NCBI GenBank assembly: GCA_963749875.1
Contig: CAVVOX010000005.1
Coordinates: 248,001-312,000 of the forward strand
Source: JAHQVI01 sp963749875
Lineage (GTDB): Bacteria > Pseudomonadota > Alphaproteobacteria > Rhizobiales > Rhodomicrobiaceae
Direction of reading: 5' to 3'
Length of the DNA stretch: 64,000 nucleotides
Each line of letters starts with the position of its first letter. The first letter of the stretch is position 1. The notes beneath the pieces are model-generated. The model worked only from the letters and a program-made list of their open reading frames with translations. It was not told the DNA's origin and ran no database searches. Shown piece by piece: positions 42,405-50,599 of this stretch. The translations under genes and the position numbers were made by a program.

Positions 42405-42983
42405 ATGTCTTTTCCGAGGAGTTTTCGTTCTTCCTTGGCCGGTCTCGCCGCTGTGGTGATCATCGGCGCCAGCTTCATTGCCGCATCTCCTGCCGACGCT
42501 CAAAATCGCCGTTCCTTCTGCCAGGATTATGCGCGCGAGGCCGTCAGGCAATATGAAGCAAACGAGCGCAGAGATTGCGGTTACAAAGGTGTGCGTTGGA
42601 GCGACAACCGCACGGCTCATTTTAGCTGGTGCATGCTCTTTCCACGCCAAGCCGAGCGGGAAAGCAACGCACGCAAGGAACAGCTGCAAAATTGCCGGCA
42701 GGACCGCCGGGCCGAGCGCATCGGCAAACGGGCGGCGTGCGAAACCTACGCCAAGATCGCCGTGACGCAGGCAGAGGCGAATAAGAAATATGATTGCGGC
42801 TTGCGCGGCGGCGAATGGAACGATGACACCCGCGCGCATATGCGCTGGTGCATGCGGTCGCGGCGCAATCATCTGTTCGATGAGATCCGGTTCCGCGCCG
42901 GCGAGCTTCAGAAGTGCTTCGACAAGCTCGGCGACTATGATGACGATAGTAACGACCGCGGCTATAAGCGCCGCCGCTTCTAA
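42405..42983 (+). CDS. Secreted Cys-rich protein with a tandem internal repeat
   Basis: 192 residues from ATG 42405 (GAGGAAA upstream). Sec signal peptide with cleavage after ADA. The mature protein contains two ~45-residue repeats: FCQDYAREAVRQYEANERRD with CGYKG...WCM, and ACETYAKIAVTQAEANKKYD with CGLRG...WCM. Each repeat has Cys at equivalent positions, so disulfides are likely. A Cys pair elsewhere (LQNCRQ, LQKCFD) follows each repeat. The tail is basic (GYKRRRF). No function known to me; probably periplasmic. Confidence 0.72.
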   Translation: MSFPRSFRSSLAGLAAVVIIGASFIAASPADAQNRRSFCQDYAREAVRQYEANERRDCGYKGVRWSDNRTAHFSWCMLFPRQAERESNARKEQLQNCRQDRRAERIGKRAACETYAKIAVTQAEANKKYDCGLRGGEWNDDTRAHMRWCMRSRRNHLFDEIRFRAGELQKCFDKLGDYDDDSNDRGYKRRRF

Positions 42984-43032
42984 GCCGGTCTAAGAGATGC
43001 GACCGGGTGGCCAACTCCATCGGCCGCCCTTT

Positions 43033-43995
43033 CTATTGGCAATAGGAGCCATGGCGCCGTTTCGCCATATCGAGGTGAAAATGGCTCTTGTGAGCGGCAT
43101 TCGCTTCGGGCCCGAGAACCGTGCCGAAAATCCTGCAGGCGCCCGCATGAATTTCCCGCAGAAATTTGTTGCGGGGGGCCTCGCCCTCCCAATCATCGAG
43201 CACGCTGATGCGCTGGCCCTTGGCTGTGCCGAATGCCGAGATATCGAGCGCCTCGCCGAAGGCATGGTGGCTGATGCGCTGCCTCGGGTCGTTATACCGC
43301 GTCCGGCAATGATAGGACGAGATATTCGTCAGGCTGACGATTTGGTCATCCAACAAGTCCTTTGCACGCGGCTGGACGACCTCGACCATCCAGCGGTTGA
43401 GCGCCGCCGCCAAGACGCAGGTCATGGTCGCATGGGGGGTTATTTCCACTTCGGGTGTCAGTTTCAGCGCGGCGAGCCGGATGGGAGCGGGCATGCCGCA
43501 TACGCCGTCTTTCACGGGCTCAAGCGGTTTGAACGCATAGGCTTCATCCGACACTGTCTTTGCGCATTGGGCCTTGGCTTCCGCGATCTCGGCCTCGCTC
43601 CAGGTCTCGGGGGGCGGCGGTGGACCGAGCTTTTCCGCGGCAATTCGCGGTCTGCGTAGTGATGGCGGCGGCGCGCGGGATGGGATCGGCGGAGCGGCCA
43701 GGTCGATCTCCTCCGTCTCCTCATCCGTTTCGGCCACGGCGTCGGGCTCATCGTCATCGCCCGTCCGGGCATCCGCTCTTTCAGGAATCGTCGGCCGCAT
43801 CTCCGGAAGTGCAACGACCCCTGCGTCGCCCTCGTCGTCATCCGGCTCCTCAGCCGCGTCCGGGCGTTTTTGCGGGATATCGACGCCGAGGGGTCTCTTC
43901 GATGGAAGGGGAATGCTGCGCACCTGGCTCAAGCCGACGAACAGGCAACACAACGCGGTCAGCCCCGCCAATGTTCTTCGCACTCTTGCCGACAT
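43033..43995 (-). CDS. Extensin-like family protein
   Basis: 320 residues. N-terminal signal/anchor segment (VRRTLAGLTALCCLFVGLS), then a long Pro/acidic disordered spacer (about 30-125), then an Extensin-like_C domain related to M15-type peptidases: CGMPAPIRLAALK, LNRWMVEVVQPRAKD, SYHCRTRYNDPRQRISHHAF and the final KSHFHLDMAKRRHGSYC. The His/Asp pattern (SHHAFGEALDIS, HFHLD) is that of zinc DD-peptidases, so a cell-wall role is reasonable. Four or five Cys suggest disulfides in the periplasm. Confidence 0.88.
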   Translation of the reverse strand: MSARVRRTLAGLTALCCLFVGLSQVRSIPLPSKRPLGVDIPQKRPDAAEEPDDDEGDAGVVALPEMRPTIPERADARTGDDDEPDAVAETDEETEEIDLAAPPIPSRAPPPSLRRPRIAAEKLGPPPPPETWSEAEIAEAKAQCAKTVSDEAYAFKPLEPVKDGVCGMPAPIRLAALKLTPEVEITPHATMTCVLAAALNRWMVEVVQPRAKDLLDDQIVSLTNISSYHCRTRYNDPRQRISHHAFGEALDISAFGTAKGQRISVLDDWEGEAPRNKFLREIHAGACRIFGTVLGPEANAAHKSHFHLDMAKRRHGSYCQ

Positions 43996-44148
43996 GAGTA
44001 GCCTACCGCCTCATTGAACAACTCACACGGCCGATTGTTTCACTTGTCCCGTGCCATGGGCGGTGTATAGCCTGCGCCAGAAAGGTCATCGCCGTAGATC
44101 GCGACATCGCGTTTTTCAACCCAAACCTCAGCGCCGTCAGGAGAGGTC

Positions 44149-45234
44149 ATGTCCCAGACGTCCAGCCCTTCCGATGAAATTCTGGTCCGTGAGGAAGGCC
44201 GCGCCGGCTTCTTGACCCTGAATCGGCCCAAAGCGCTGAACGCATTGACGCCTGGAATGCTCAAGACGTTAGAGACCCATTATCTGAAATGGGCGTCCAC
44301 CGCACGTATTTATGGCGTGGTGCTCGATGCCGTCCCCGGACGCGCTTTTTGCGGCGGCGGCGATCTTCTGGCGCTGATCGAAGACATCGGCACCGATTTC
44401 GATGCCACGGCGCAGTTCTTTCGCGAGGAATATCAGCATAATTGGACACTGGAGCGGTTCACCAAGCCCAATGTTTCGCTGATCGACGGCCTCGTCATGG
44501 GAGGCGGCGTCGGCATCTCGATCTATGGAACACACCGCGTCGCGGGGGAAAATCTGGTCTTTGCAATGCCGGAGACGGGCATCGGCTTCTTCCCCGACAT
44601 TGGCGGCGGCTTCTTCCTGTCGCGCTTCCCTGGCGAAACCGGGCTTTATCTCGGCCTGACCGGCAACAATGTCGGACGGGCCGACGCTTACTATCTCGGC
44701 ATTGCCAGCCATTGCATCGACAGCGTGGATTTCGACAAGATCCGCCATGCGATGATCGAGGGTGACCCGATCGATCCCGTTCTCAATTCGCTGCATCGCG
44801 ATCCCGGCGAAAGCAGCCTCGCCGCGCTTCGTCCCGCGATCGACCGCATCTTCTCCGCCGAAAGCGTCGAGGCCATTCTGTCCCGGCTCGATGCCGAAAC
44901 CGGTCCCCACGCCGACTGGGCCCGTAAAACCGCCGCGACGATCGGTCAGCGCGCGCCGCTCAGCCTGAAGGTGGCGTTCCGCCAGATCCGCGAAGGCCGC
45001 TTCCTGCCCAGCCTGAAAGAGGAGCTGAAGGTCGAGTTCCGGCTGGTCTGCCGTCTCGGCGTGCGGCATGATCTGCGTGAAGGCATCCGCGCGGCGCTCA
45101 TCGACCGGGACAGATCGCCGAAATGGCAGCCCGCAAGGCTCGAAGATGTGACGGAGGACATGGTTGAGGCCTGTTTCGCACCACTCGACGGGCGCGAGCT
45201 CGAACTCGAAGATCACTGGACGCTAGTCGATTAA
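44149..45234 (+). CDS. 3-hydroxyisobutyryl-CoA hydrolase (enoyl-CoA hydratase/isomerase superfamily)
   Basis: 361 residues, the length of HIBCH-type proteins rather than short hydratases. Hydrolyses 3-hydroxyisobutyryl-CoA in valine catabolism. Oxyanion-hole segments AFCGGGDLLALIED and GLVMGGGVGISIYGTH, active-site region FAMPETGIGFFPDIGGGFFL, and the C-terminal RLDAETGPHADWA and LSLKVAFRQIREGR. The downstream mmsB catalyses the next step, strongly supporting the call. A palindromic repeat separates the two genes. Confidence 0.9.
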   Translation: MSQTSSPSDEILVREEGRAGFLTLNRPKALNALTPGMLKTLETHYLKWASTARIYGVVLDAVPGRAFCGGGDLLALIEDIGTDFDATAQFFREEYQHNWTLERFTKPNVSLIDGLVMGGGVGISIYGTHRVAGENLVFAMPETGIGFFPDIGGGFFLSRFPGETGLYLGLTGNNVGRADAYYLGIASHCIDSVDFDKIRHAMIEGDPIDPVLNSLHRDPGESSLAALRPAIDRIFSAESVEAILSRLDAETGPHADWARKTAATIGQRAPLSLKVAFRQIREGRFLPSLKEELKVEFRLVCRLGVRHDLREGIRAALIDRDRSPKWQPARLEDVTEDMVEACFAPLDGRELELEDHWTLVD

Positions 45235-45261
45235 AATCGCTGGAGCGCCGAGCAGAGTGCG

Positions 45262-45391
45262 CTGGCGCAACGCGCGTTCAAGCATGTCCCCGCGAAGGCG
45301 GGGATGGACGTGGGAACAGTTGTGCTCATCTTTTGAAATAGATCAACTTTGCAACGTTCGATTGTATCCAATTGAACGTCGGTTGATCTAG
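45262..45391 (+). repeat. CTAG-bounded palindromic repeat, copy E (diverged)
   Basis: Long form, the most diverged copy: GGCGCAACGCGCGTTCAAG, inner hairpin GTCCCCGCGAAGGCGGGGA, GGGAACAGTTGTGCTC, GAAATAGATCAACTTTGC, then AACGTTCGATTGTATCCAATTG and AACGTCGGTTGATCTAG. The second palindrome has compensating changes (AACGTTC... / GAACGTC), which keeps the stem partly paired. It lies between the HIBCH and mmsB genes and ends 16 nt before the mmsB start. Confidence 0.85.
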
Positions 45392-45407
45392 CAAGGGGAG
45401 AAACGCC

Positions 45408-46307
45408 GTGGCAAAGATCGGATTTATCGGACTTGGGAAAATGGGCGCGCCGATGGCGGCGAACCTGCTCAAAGCGGGCCACCAGCTCAAAGCCTATGAC
45501 ATCGTCCCTGCAAATGTCGAACGCGCGGCCAGCGCCGGAGGGGAGACGGCCGGCAGCCTGGCGGAGGCGGTCTCGGGCGTCGAAGCGGTCATCACGATGC
45601 TGCCGGCGGGAGCGCAGGTCCGCGACGTCTATCTCGGACCCGACGGCATCCTGACGGCGGCTTCATCGGGCACGCTCTTTATGGATTGCTCCACGATCGA
45701 TGTGGCGACAGCGCGAGACGTCGCCGCGGAGGCCGACAAGGCTGGCATGGCCATGGTCGACGCGCCGGTCTCCGGCGGTGTGGCCGGCGCGGAAGGTGCA
45801 ACGCTCACCTTCATGGTCGGCGGCAGCGAGGCGGCTTTCGCTCGCGCCGAACCGATCCTGCAATCTATGGGCAAGGCGGTGGTCCACGCCGGCGGGCCGG
45901 GCAACGGTCAGGCCGCGAAGATCTGCAACAATATGGTCCTCGGCGTCTCGATGATCGCCGTATGCGAGGCGTTCATCCTGGCGGACGCGCTCGGACTCGA
46001 TCGGCAGAGGCTGTTCGACATCGCGTCCAAAGCCTCGGGCCAATGCTGGTCGCTGACGTCTTATTGTCCGGTGCCCGGCCCGGTGCCGAATTCGCCCGCC
46101 AACCGCGATTACGCGCCGGGCTTCACCGCGGCGATGATGCTGAAGGATCTGCGCCTTGCCCAGGAGGCGGCGCTCGGGCAGGGCGCGGCAACGCCCCTCG
46201 GCGCCGAGGCCGCACAGCTCTATAGCCTGTTCGACGCACAGGGCGGCAGTCAGACGGACTTCTCCGGAATCATCGAATTTTTGCGCGGAAAACAGGCCGC
46301 AACTTAA
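45408..46307 (+). CDS. mmsB: 3-hydroxyisobutyrate dehydrogenase
   Basis: 299 residues from GTG 45408 (AAGGGGAG upstream). Oxidises 3-hydroxyisobutyrate to methylmalonate semialdehyde with NAD in valine degradation. NAD motif KIGFIGLGKMGAPMAANLLK, substrate signature MVDAPVSGGVAGAEGATLTF, and the catalytic Lys in GNGQAAKICNNMVL. Pairs with the upstream hydrolase gene. The ribosome site follows the palindromic repeat almost directly, so the repeat lies in any shared transcript. Confidence 0.93.
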   Translation: MAKIGFIGLGKMGAPMAANLLKAGHQLKAYDIVPANVERAASAGGETAGSLAEAVSGVEAVITMLPAGAQVRDVYLGPDGILTAASSGTLFMDCSTIDVATARDVAAEADKAGMAMVDAPVSGGVAGAEGATLTFMVGGSEAAFARAEPILQSMGKAVVHAGGPGNGQAAKICNNMVLGVSMIAVCEAFILADALGLDRQRLFDIASKASGQCWSLTSYCPVPGPVPNSPANRDYAPGFTAAMMLKDLRLAQEAALGQGAATPLGAEAAQLYSLFDAQGGSQTDFSGIIEFLRGKQAAT

Positions 46308-46334
46308 GGTAGTTTCATGGCCTGAGACTACAAT

Positions 46335-46379
46335 TTTAGCTTGTCGAATTAATTTCAATTTAGCAAATTGCGCGCTAAG
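46335..46379 (+). promoter_or_regulatory. Possible autoregulatory sites upstream of ldtR
   Basis: TTTAGC at 46335 and 46359 and GCTAAG at 46374 form an imperfect inverted pair in an A+T-rich stretch 38-82 nt before the ldtR start. The half-sites resemble the arms of the palindrome upstream of ldtP (TTAAGC/GCTTAA). Role in binding is inference. Confidence 0.35.
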
Positions 46380-46416
46380 GTAGCGATTAGACATCGTTAT
46401 CAACCTTAAGGGGCGC

Positions 46417-46929
46417 GTGATGAGCGTAGTGTTAGACTACTCGCGAGCGGAGGCGAATTCGGACGAACGTCCGCTCATGGCGCAATATTTGCTTTCACTC
46501 AAGATCATCGAGCGGCTGCATCGTTTGCTTCTTGACGTGGTCAAGGCCGAGTTCGAACGGGCAGGCCGCACCGACGTCAACGGCGTCCAGGCGCTTCTCC
46601 TATACAATATCGGCGACTGCGAGCTGACGGCCGGCGAGATCCGGACTCGCGGCTACTATCTCGGCTCGAATGTTTCCTATAATCTGAAGAAGCTCGTCAA
46701 CTCTGGCTATATTCATCACCAGCGCTCGAAGACGGACCGCCGCTCGGTGCGCATCCGGCTGACGCCGAAGGGCAAGGAGGTCTACACCATCGTCAACGGC
46801 CTGTTCGAACGGCAGCTGACCATGATTGAAAAGGTCGCCGGGCTGTCCTTGTCGGACCTGAAGACGCTGAACCACAGCCTTTCGCGGCTCGAGCGCTTCT
46901 GGGGCGATCAGATCCGCTACCGCCTTTGA
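46417..46929 (+). CDS. ldtR: MarR-family regulator LdtR
   Basis: 170 residues. Winged helix regulator; in related Hyphomicrobiales (Liberibacter, Sinorhizobium) LdtR controls L,D-transpeptidase and stress genes. Central HTH: ELTAGEIRTRGYYLGSNVSY NLKKLV, wing: HHQRSKTDRRSVRIRLTPKG. The N- and C-terminal helices (LMAQYLLSLKIIERLHRLLL, SLSDLKTLNHSLSRLERFW) form the dimer. The first ATG (46417) and the one at 46420 are both possible; the AAGGGGCG box fits either. The next gene is an L,D-transpeptidase, which supports the LdtR assignment. Confidence 0.85.
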   Translation: MMSVVLDYSRAEANSDERPLMAQYLLSLKIIERLHRLLLDVVKAEFERAGRTDVNGVQALLLYNIGDCELTAGEIRTRGYYLGSNVSYNLKKLVNSGYIHHQRSKTDRRSVRIRLTPKGKEVYTIVNGLFERQLTMIEKVAGLSLSDLKTLNHSLSRLERFWGDQIRYRL

Positions 46930-47095
46930 TCGCGCCGCTTCCCTCGGGCATGGAAGCCGTTGCTCAGGGAAGGCGCTCAAGGGGTGCAATTTGCCGAGGC
47001 ATACCAACGAATCGTTGCAAGAATTCAACGCAGTCTATCATTAGTTCAGCGAGCGGGCGTAAAGCTTGATTTCGGGGGCGTTTTCCCACAGGTTG

Positions 47096-47110
47096 TTAAG
47101 CATAGCTTAA
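47096..47110. promoter_or_regulatory. Palindrome TTAAGC-ATA-GCTTAA, candidate LdtR operator
   Basis: A 15-bp inverted repeat with 6-bp perfect arms in the 419-nt gap between ldtR and the L,D-transpeptidase gene, 239 nt before its start. Length and symmetry suit a MarR dimer. Binding is inferred from position and similarity to half-sites before ldtR. Confidence 0.45.
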
Positions 47111-47348
47111 AAAAGATCGCGCAGAGACGGGGCAGAATGAGGGCTCACCCGCGCGATCGCGAGGCGGTCGGACATAACACCAGACAACGCTTTGTGAGTT
47201 GGACGAGCGGCCAAGGCGGTTTAAGACGGAACTTGCGCTTGATCGCGACATTTCGGGTAGGCCATCATTCGATTTGATTGATTAAGTCATCTATACTTTG
47301 CGGGGGGTGGCGGTGCGGCAAAGCAGAAAGCAGAGGGGAGTACGAAAG

Positions 47349-48650
47349 GTGAATGTGACGCGTAATCTAGGGGGCCTTTCACGTCGTGCGATCGTAGTGA
47401 TCGCGGCAATCTCCATTGGCGGCCTCGTCCTTTCGCCAGGCCCGCATGCCCAAACAGTGGCCAATGTCGACAACTGGCCGAATTTCGGCGACAGCGGCAA
47501 CACATGGGACCCTGGGTTCGATCGCTCCTTTGCGCGCAAATGGGAGCAGGAGCCCGCGCGCGGATATCCCACGATCTCTCCGAGCAATATCGACCATATG
47601 AAGGCGACGATTAAGCGCTACGCGCAGATCGTTCAGCGCGGTGGCTGGGACAAGCTTCCGCTGGTCGAGCTCAGGGTTGGAAAGACGCATGCTGCCGTCG
47701 CGGCCCTGCGGCGGCGTTTGCAGGCCGAAGGCGATCTGGCAGCATCGAACGGCTATCCTCAGACATTCGACTATTATGTGGAGAAGGCGGTCAAGACGGC
47801 GCAGCTCCGTAATGGGCTCGCGCCGACGGGCGTGGTGGACAAAGCGACGATCATGGCGCTGAATGTCCCCGCCAGCGCCAGGCTGCGTCAGCTCCGGACG
47901 AACCTTACCAGAATCAAGTCGCTGTCGGCGCCGGCGAAGGGCCGATACGTTCTGGTCAATATTCCGGCTGCTCAGATCGAGGCGGTCGAGGATGACAAGG
48001 TCGTTTCCCGGCATGCCGGCGTGGTCGGCAAGATCGACCGGCCGACACCGATTCTTCAGTCCTATATCCACGAAATCAACTTCAACAAGGCTTGGATCCT
48101 GCCGCCGACCGTCATTCGCGAGGATCTGCTTCCCAAGGCGCGCGGCAAGAACGCGGCGAAGATTTTCAAGCGTTACGGGGTCGACGTCTATTCCGATTAC
48201 AATGCGTATCAGAAGGGGCATCCCCTCGATCCGCAAACGGTTAACTGGTCCAGTCCGAGTGCAAACAACCTCTTCTTCGCGCAGAAGCCCGGAGAGGACA
48301 ATCCGCTCGGATTTTTGAAGATCAATTTTTACAATCCCTATTCGGTCTATATGCACGACACCCCGTCGAAGAGCATTTTCGCCCGCAATTTCCGGGCCGA
48401 AAGCTCCGGATGCGTCCGTATTCAGAACATTCCGCAACTGGCGGCGTGGATTCTGCGGGACAATGGGTGGGATTTGTCGCGCGTAACCAGCATGAAGCAG
48501 AGCGGCAAGTCGCTCAATGTCGATGTGAAGGGCAAAATCAAGCTTTACTTCGCTTATGTGACCGCCTGGGCGACGCCTGATGGACAGGCGCATTTCCGCC
48601 GCGACCTTTACAAGCGCGACGGCGTAGGGGTCACCGCCACGGTCTATTAA
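47349..48650 (+). CDS. ldtP: L,D-transpeptidase LdtP-like (YcbB/LdtD type)
   Basis: 433 residues from GTG 47349 (AGGGGAG about 8 nt upstream); the longer frame is less likely. Signal peptide (RRAIVVIAAISIGGLVLSPG, cleavage near AQT). Then an N-terminal scaffold domain, a peptidoglycan-binding helix bundle (FDYYVEKAVKTAQLRNGLAP with TGVVDKATIMALN), and a YkuD domain: YVLVNIPAAQIEAVEDDKVV, HAGVVGKIDRPTPILQSYI, and the catalytic YMHDTPSKSIFARNFRAESS-GCVRI with active Cys. This order is that of LdtD-like enzymes. Located downstream of ldtR, with a palindrome in between. Confidence 0.88.
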   Translation: MNVTRNLGGLSRRAIVVIAAISIGGLVLSPGPHAQTVANVDNWPNFGDSGNTWDPGFDRSFARKWEQEPARGYPTISPSNIDHMKATIKRYAQIVQRGGWDKLPLVELRVGKTHAAVAALRRRLQAEGDLAASNGYPQTFDYYVEKAVKTAQLRNGLAPTGVVDKATIMALNVPASARLRQLRTNLTRIKSLSAPAKGRYVLVNIPAAQIEAVEDDKVVSRHAGVVGKIDRPTPILQSYIHEINFNKAWILPPTVIREDLLPKARGKNAAKIFKRYGVDVYSDYNAYQKGHPLDPQTVNWSSPSANNLFFAQKPGEDNPLGFLKINFYNPYSVYMHDTPSKSIFARNFRAESSGCVRIQNIPQLAAWILRDNGWDLSRVTSMKQSGKSLNVDVKGKIKLYFAYVTAWATPDGQAHFRRDLYKRDGVGVTATVY

Positions 48651-48712
48651 CGAGCTTTGCTCATTTGTTTGACGACCGCACCGGGGTTCCAGCGATGTCG
48701 GCCGACCGGCGG

Positions 48713-49780
48713 CTATGTCGCGGCCGGCGCATCGGCGCGGTCGAGCACTTGGCGGATGACCTCGATAGCCTGAAGCACATCGGACCGGTCAACGTCGATA
48801 TGCGTCGCGGCACGGACGGCGTGCGGGCTGACCGCGCCGACGCGGACACCGTGTTCCGCGACACGGCTTGTGAATTCATCGGCAGTCAGTCCTGTTCCTC
48901 CAACATCGAAAAAGACGAGATTGGTCTCGACAGGCGTCAGGACGATCTCGATGCCTGGCATCTCGCCTAAGGCGGAGGCGAGGAGCTTCGCATTGGCATG
49001 ATCTTCGGCAAGCCGCTCGATATGGTGATCGAGAGCATGGAGCGCCGCTGCGGCCATAATCCCGGCCTGGCGCATGCCGCCGCCCAGCCGGAGCTTCCAG
49101 ACCCACGCTTTCTCTATAAATGCCCTATCGCCGGCCAAAGCTCCGCCAATCGGGCATCCGAGGCCCTTGGAAAAGTCGATCCAGACGCTGTCGACCAGCT
49201 CCGCATAGCGCCGAGCGGGCGTGCCGGTCGCAATCGTGGCATTGAACAGCCGCGCGCCATCCATATGCACCGCCAGGCCTTCCGCACGGGCTGCTTCACT
49301 CGCGGCCTGAAGCTTCGCGAGCGGCCACACCGCGCCGCCGCCGGAATTGTGGGTTTGCTCGACGGTCAGGAGGGTGGTCCGGGGCGCGCGCGCATAGCCC
49401 TTGGGCTGCACCGCGTCGCGGACAGAGGCAGGCTCGAATATGCCGCGCTCGGCCGACAGCTCGCGCACGAAAGCGCCTGCCAGGGCGGCGGCGCCCGCTC
49501 CTTCCGAATGGACGATATGGCTTTGCGCGGCGGTCAGAATTTCATCGCCCGGCCGGCAATGAACGAGGATCGCGATCTGGTTGCACATCGTGCCGCTCGG
49601 CAGGAAGATCGCTGCCTCTTTGCCGGTCAACTCCGCGACCCGCCGGCAGAGCGCGTTGACGGATGGGTCCTCGAACCGGCTCTCATCGCCGACCGGCGCG
49701 GCCGCCATAGCCTGGCGCATCGCATCGGTGGGCCTGGTGGCCGTATCGCTGATGAGATCGATCTTCTTTCCAGTGCTCAT
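48713..49780 (-). CDS. ltaE: Low-specificity L-threonine aldolase
   Basis: 355 residues. PLP enzyme cleaving threonine (and allo-threonine) to glycine and acetaldehyde. N-terminal DLISDTATRPTDAMRQAMAA, PLP ring stacking and phosphate region around FLPSGTMCNQIAI, HMDGARLFNA, and the Schiff-base Lys in VWIDFSKGLGCPIGG. Cytosolic. It competes with IlvA (39878) for threonine. Neighbours are unrelated. Confidence 0.9.
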   Translation of the reverse strand: MSTGKKIDLISDTATRPTDAMRQAMAAAPVGDESRFEDPSVNALCRRVAELTGKEAAIFLPSGTMCNQIAILVHCRPGDEILTAAQSHIVHSEGAGAAALAGAFVRELSAERGIFEPASVRDAVQPKGYARAPRTTLLTVEQTHNSGGGAVWPLAKLQAASEAARAEGLAVHMDGARLFNATIATGTPARRYAELVDSVWIDFSKGLGCPIGGALAGDRAFIEKAWVWKLRLGGGMRQAGIMAAAALHALDHHIERLAEDHANAKLLASALGEMPGIEIVLTPVETNLVFFDVGGTGLTADEFTSRVAEHGVRVGAVSPHAVRAATHIDVDRSDVLQAIEVIRQVLDRADAPAAT

Positions 49781-49997
49781 TGCCGTCCATCCGAAAGCTC
49801 AAGGGATCCGATCCGGGGGCCATTATTGCAGAATTGCGCGCCGCACTCAGCAGCGAAGAAATGCGGTGCACGTATTGGGCAGCCGTCGCTGCCACGGAAA
49901 CATATGACGGCACGGCCGTTTCCGAACGGCTGGAACAGCGGCTTCAACTCACGAGCGTGCGCGGGAGAGTCTTCGTGGCAACAGCCGGTCTCCCTCC

Positions 49998-50306
49998 CTA
50001 CCGGCAATTCTTGCCCCAGACGACCGTGTGCTCGTGGCCCCGTCCATCGATATGCTGCAGGAAGACCGGCGGCTTGCTGGCCGAGATCAACCGGCAGTAA
50101 ACTTTGCCGAACATCCGGGTGCGGCAATCGCGGACGGTGAAGGTCTTCCCCCGCTCGACCGCCCGCGTCCAGACGCCCCCATGGGCGACAACGGCGATGA
50201 CCGTCGCGCTCGTGACCCGTCTGCATTCGTCGGCATTTGCAGGCGTCGCGAGCAAAAACGATAACACAAACAATCCGAGTACTGCTTTCACCCGCGCCCC
50301 CATCAT
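49998..50306 (-). CDS. Small secreted protein with two Cys pairs
   Basis: About 102 residues from ATG 50306 (ATGATG; a GTG at 50288 with GGGGG close upstream is also possible). Signal peptide VKAVLGLFVLSFLLATPANA, cleavage before DECRR. The mature part (about 75 residues) has four Cys (ECRRV, VRDCRTR, VYCRLI, KNCR at the end) and is basic. Frame upstream (to 50489) runs into the palindromic repeat and was not used. No family recognised. Probably periplasmic. Confidence 0.55.
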   Translation of the reverse strand: MMGARVKAVLGLFVLSFLLATPANADECRRVTSATVIAVVAHGGVWTRAVERGKTFTVRDCRTRMFGKVYCRLISASKPPVFLQHIDGRGHEHTVVWGKNCR

Positions 50307-50469
50307 AACCGCGTCGGCTACTCTAATCGTCCCCATTGCTGCAGCTGAATAAGGGGTTCTACGGATAGAAGAGGCGGGAGCGGACCGGCCGCGCATTGCG
50401 GGCCGCAGGAAGAATGAAAAAGCCCGCGGAGGTGGCGAGCTTTTCGACGACACCGCGATGTGTCTCCGC

Positions 50470-50599
50470 CTAGCGCAACGCGTGTCCACGCATGTCCCCG
50501 CGAAGGCGGGATGGACGCGGGAACAGTTGCGCTAACTTATTGGAAATAGATCACCTTAACCTCGTCCAAGTGATTCGACTTGAACAAGGGTTGATCTAG
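50470..50599 (+). repeat. CTAG-bounded palindromic repeat, copy F (long form)
   Basis: 130 bp, CTAG at both ends (50470-50473 and 50596-50599). Contains GCGCAACGCGTGTCC, the inner hairpin GTCCCCGCGAAGGCGGGA, GGGAACAGTTGCGC, GAAATAGATCACCTTAAC and the CTTGAACAAGGGTTGATCTAG arm. The right-hand CTAG supplies the TAG stop of greA, which is read in the opposite direction. Confidence 0.88.
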
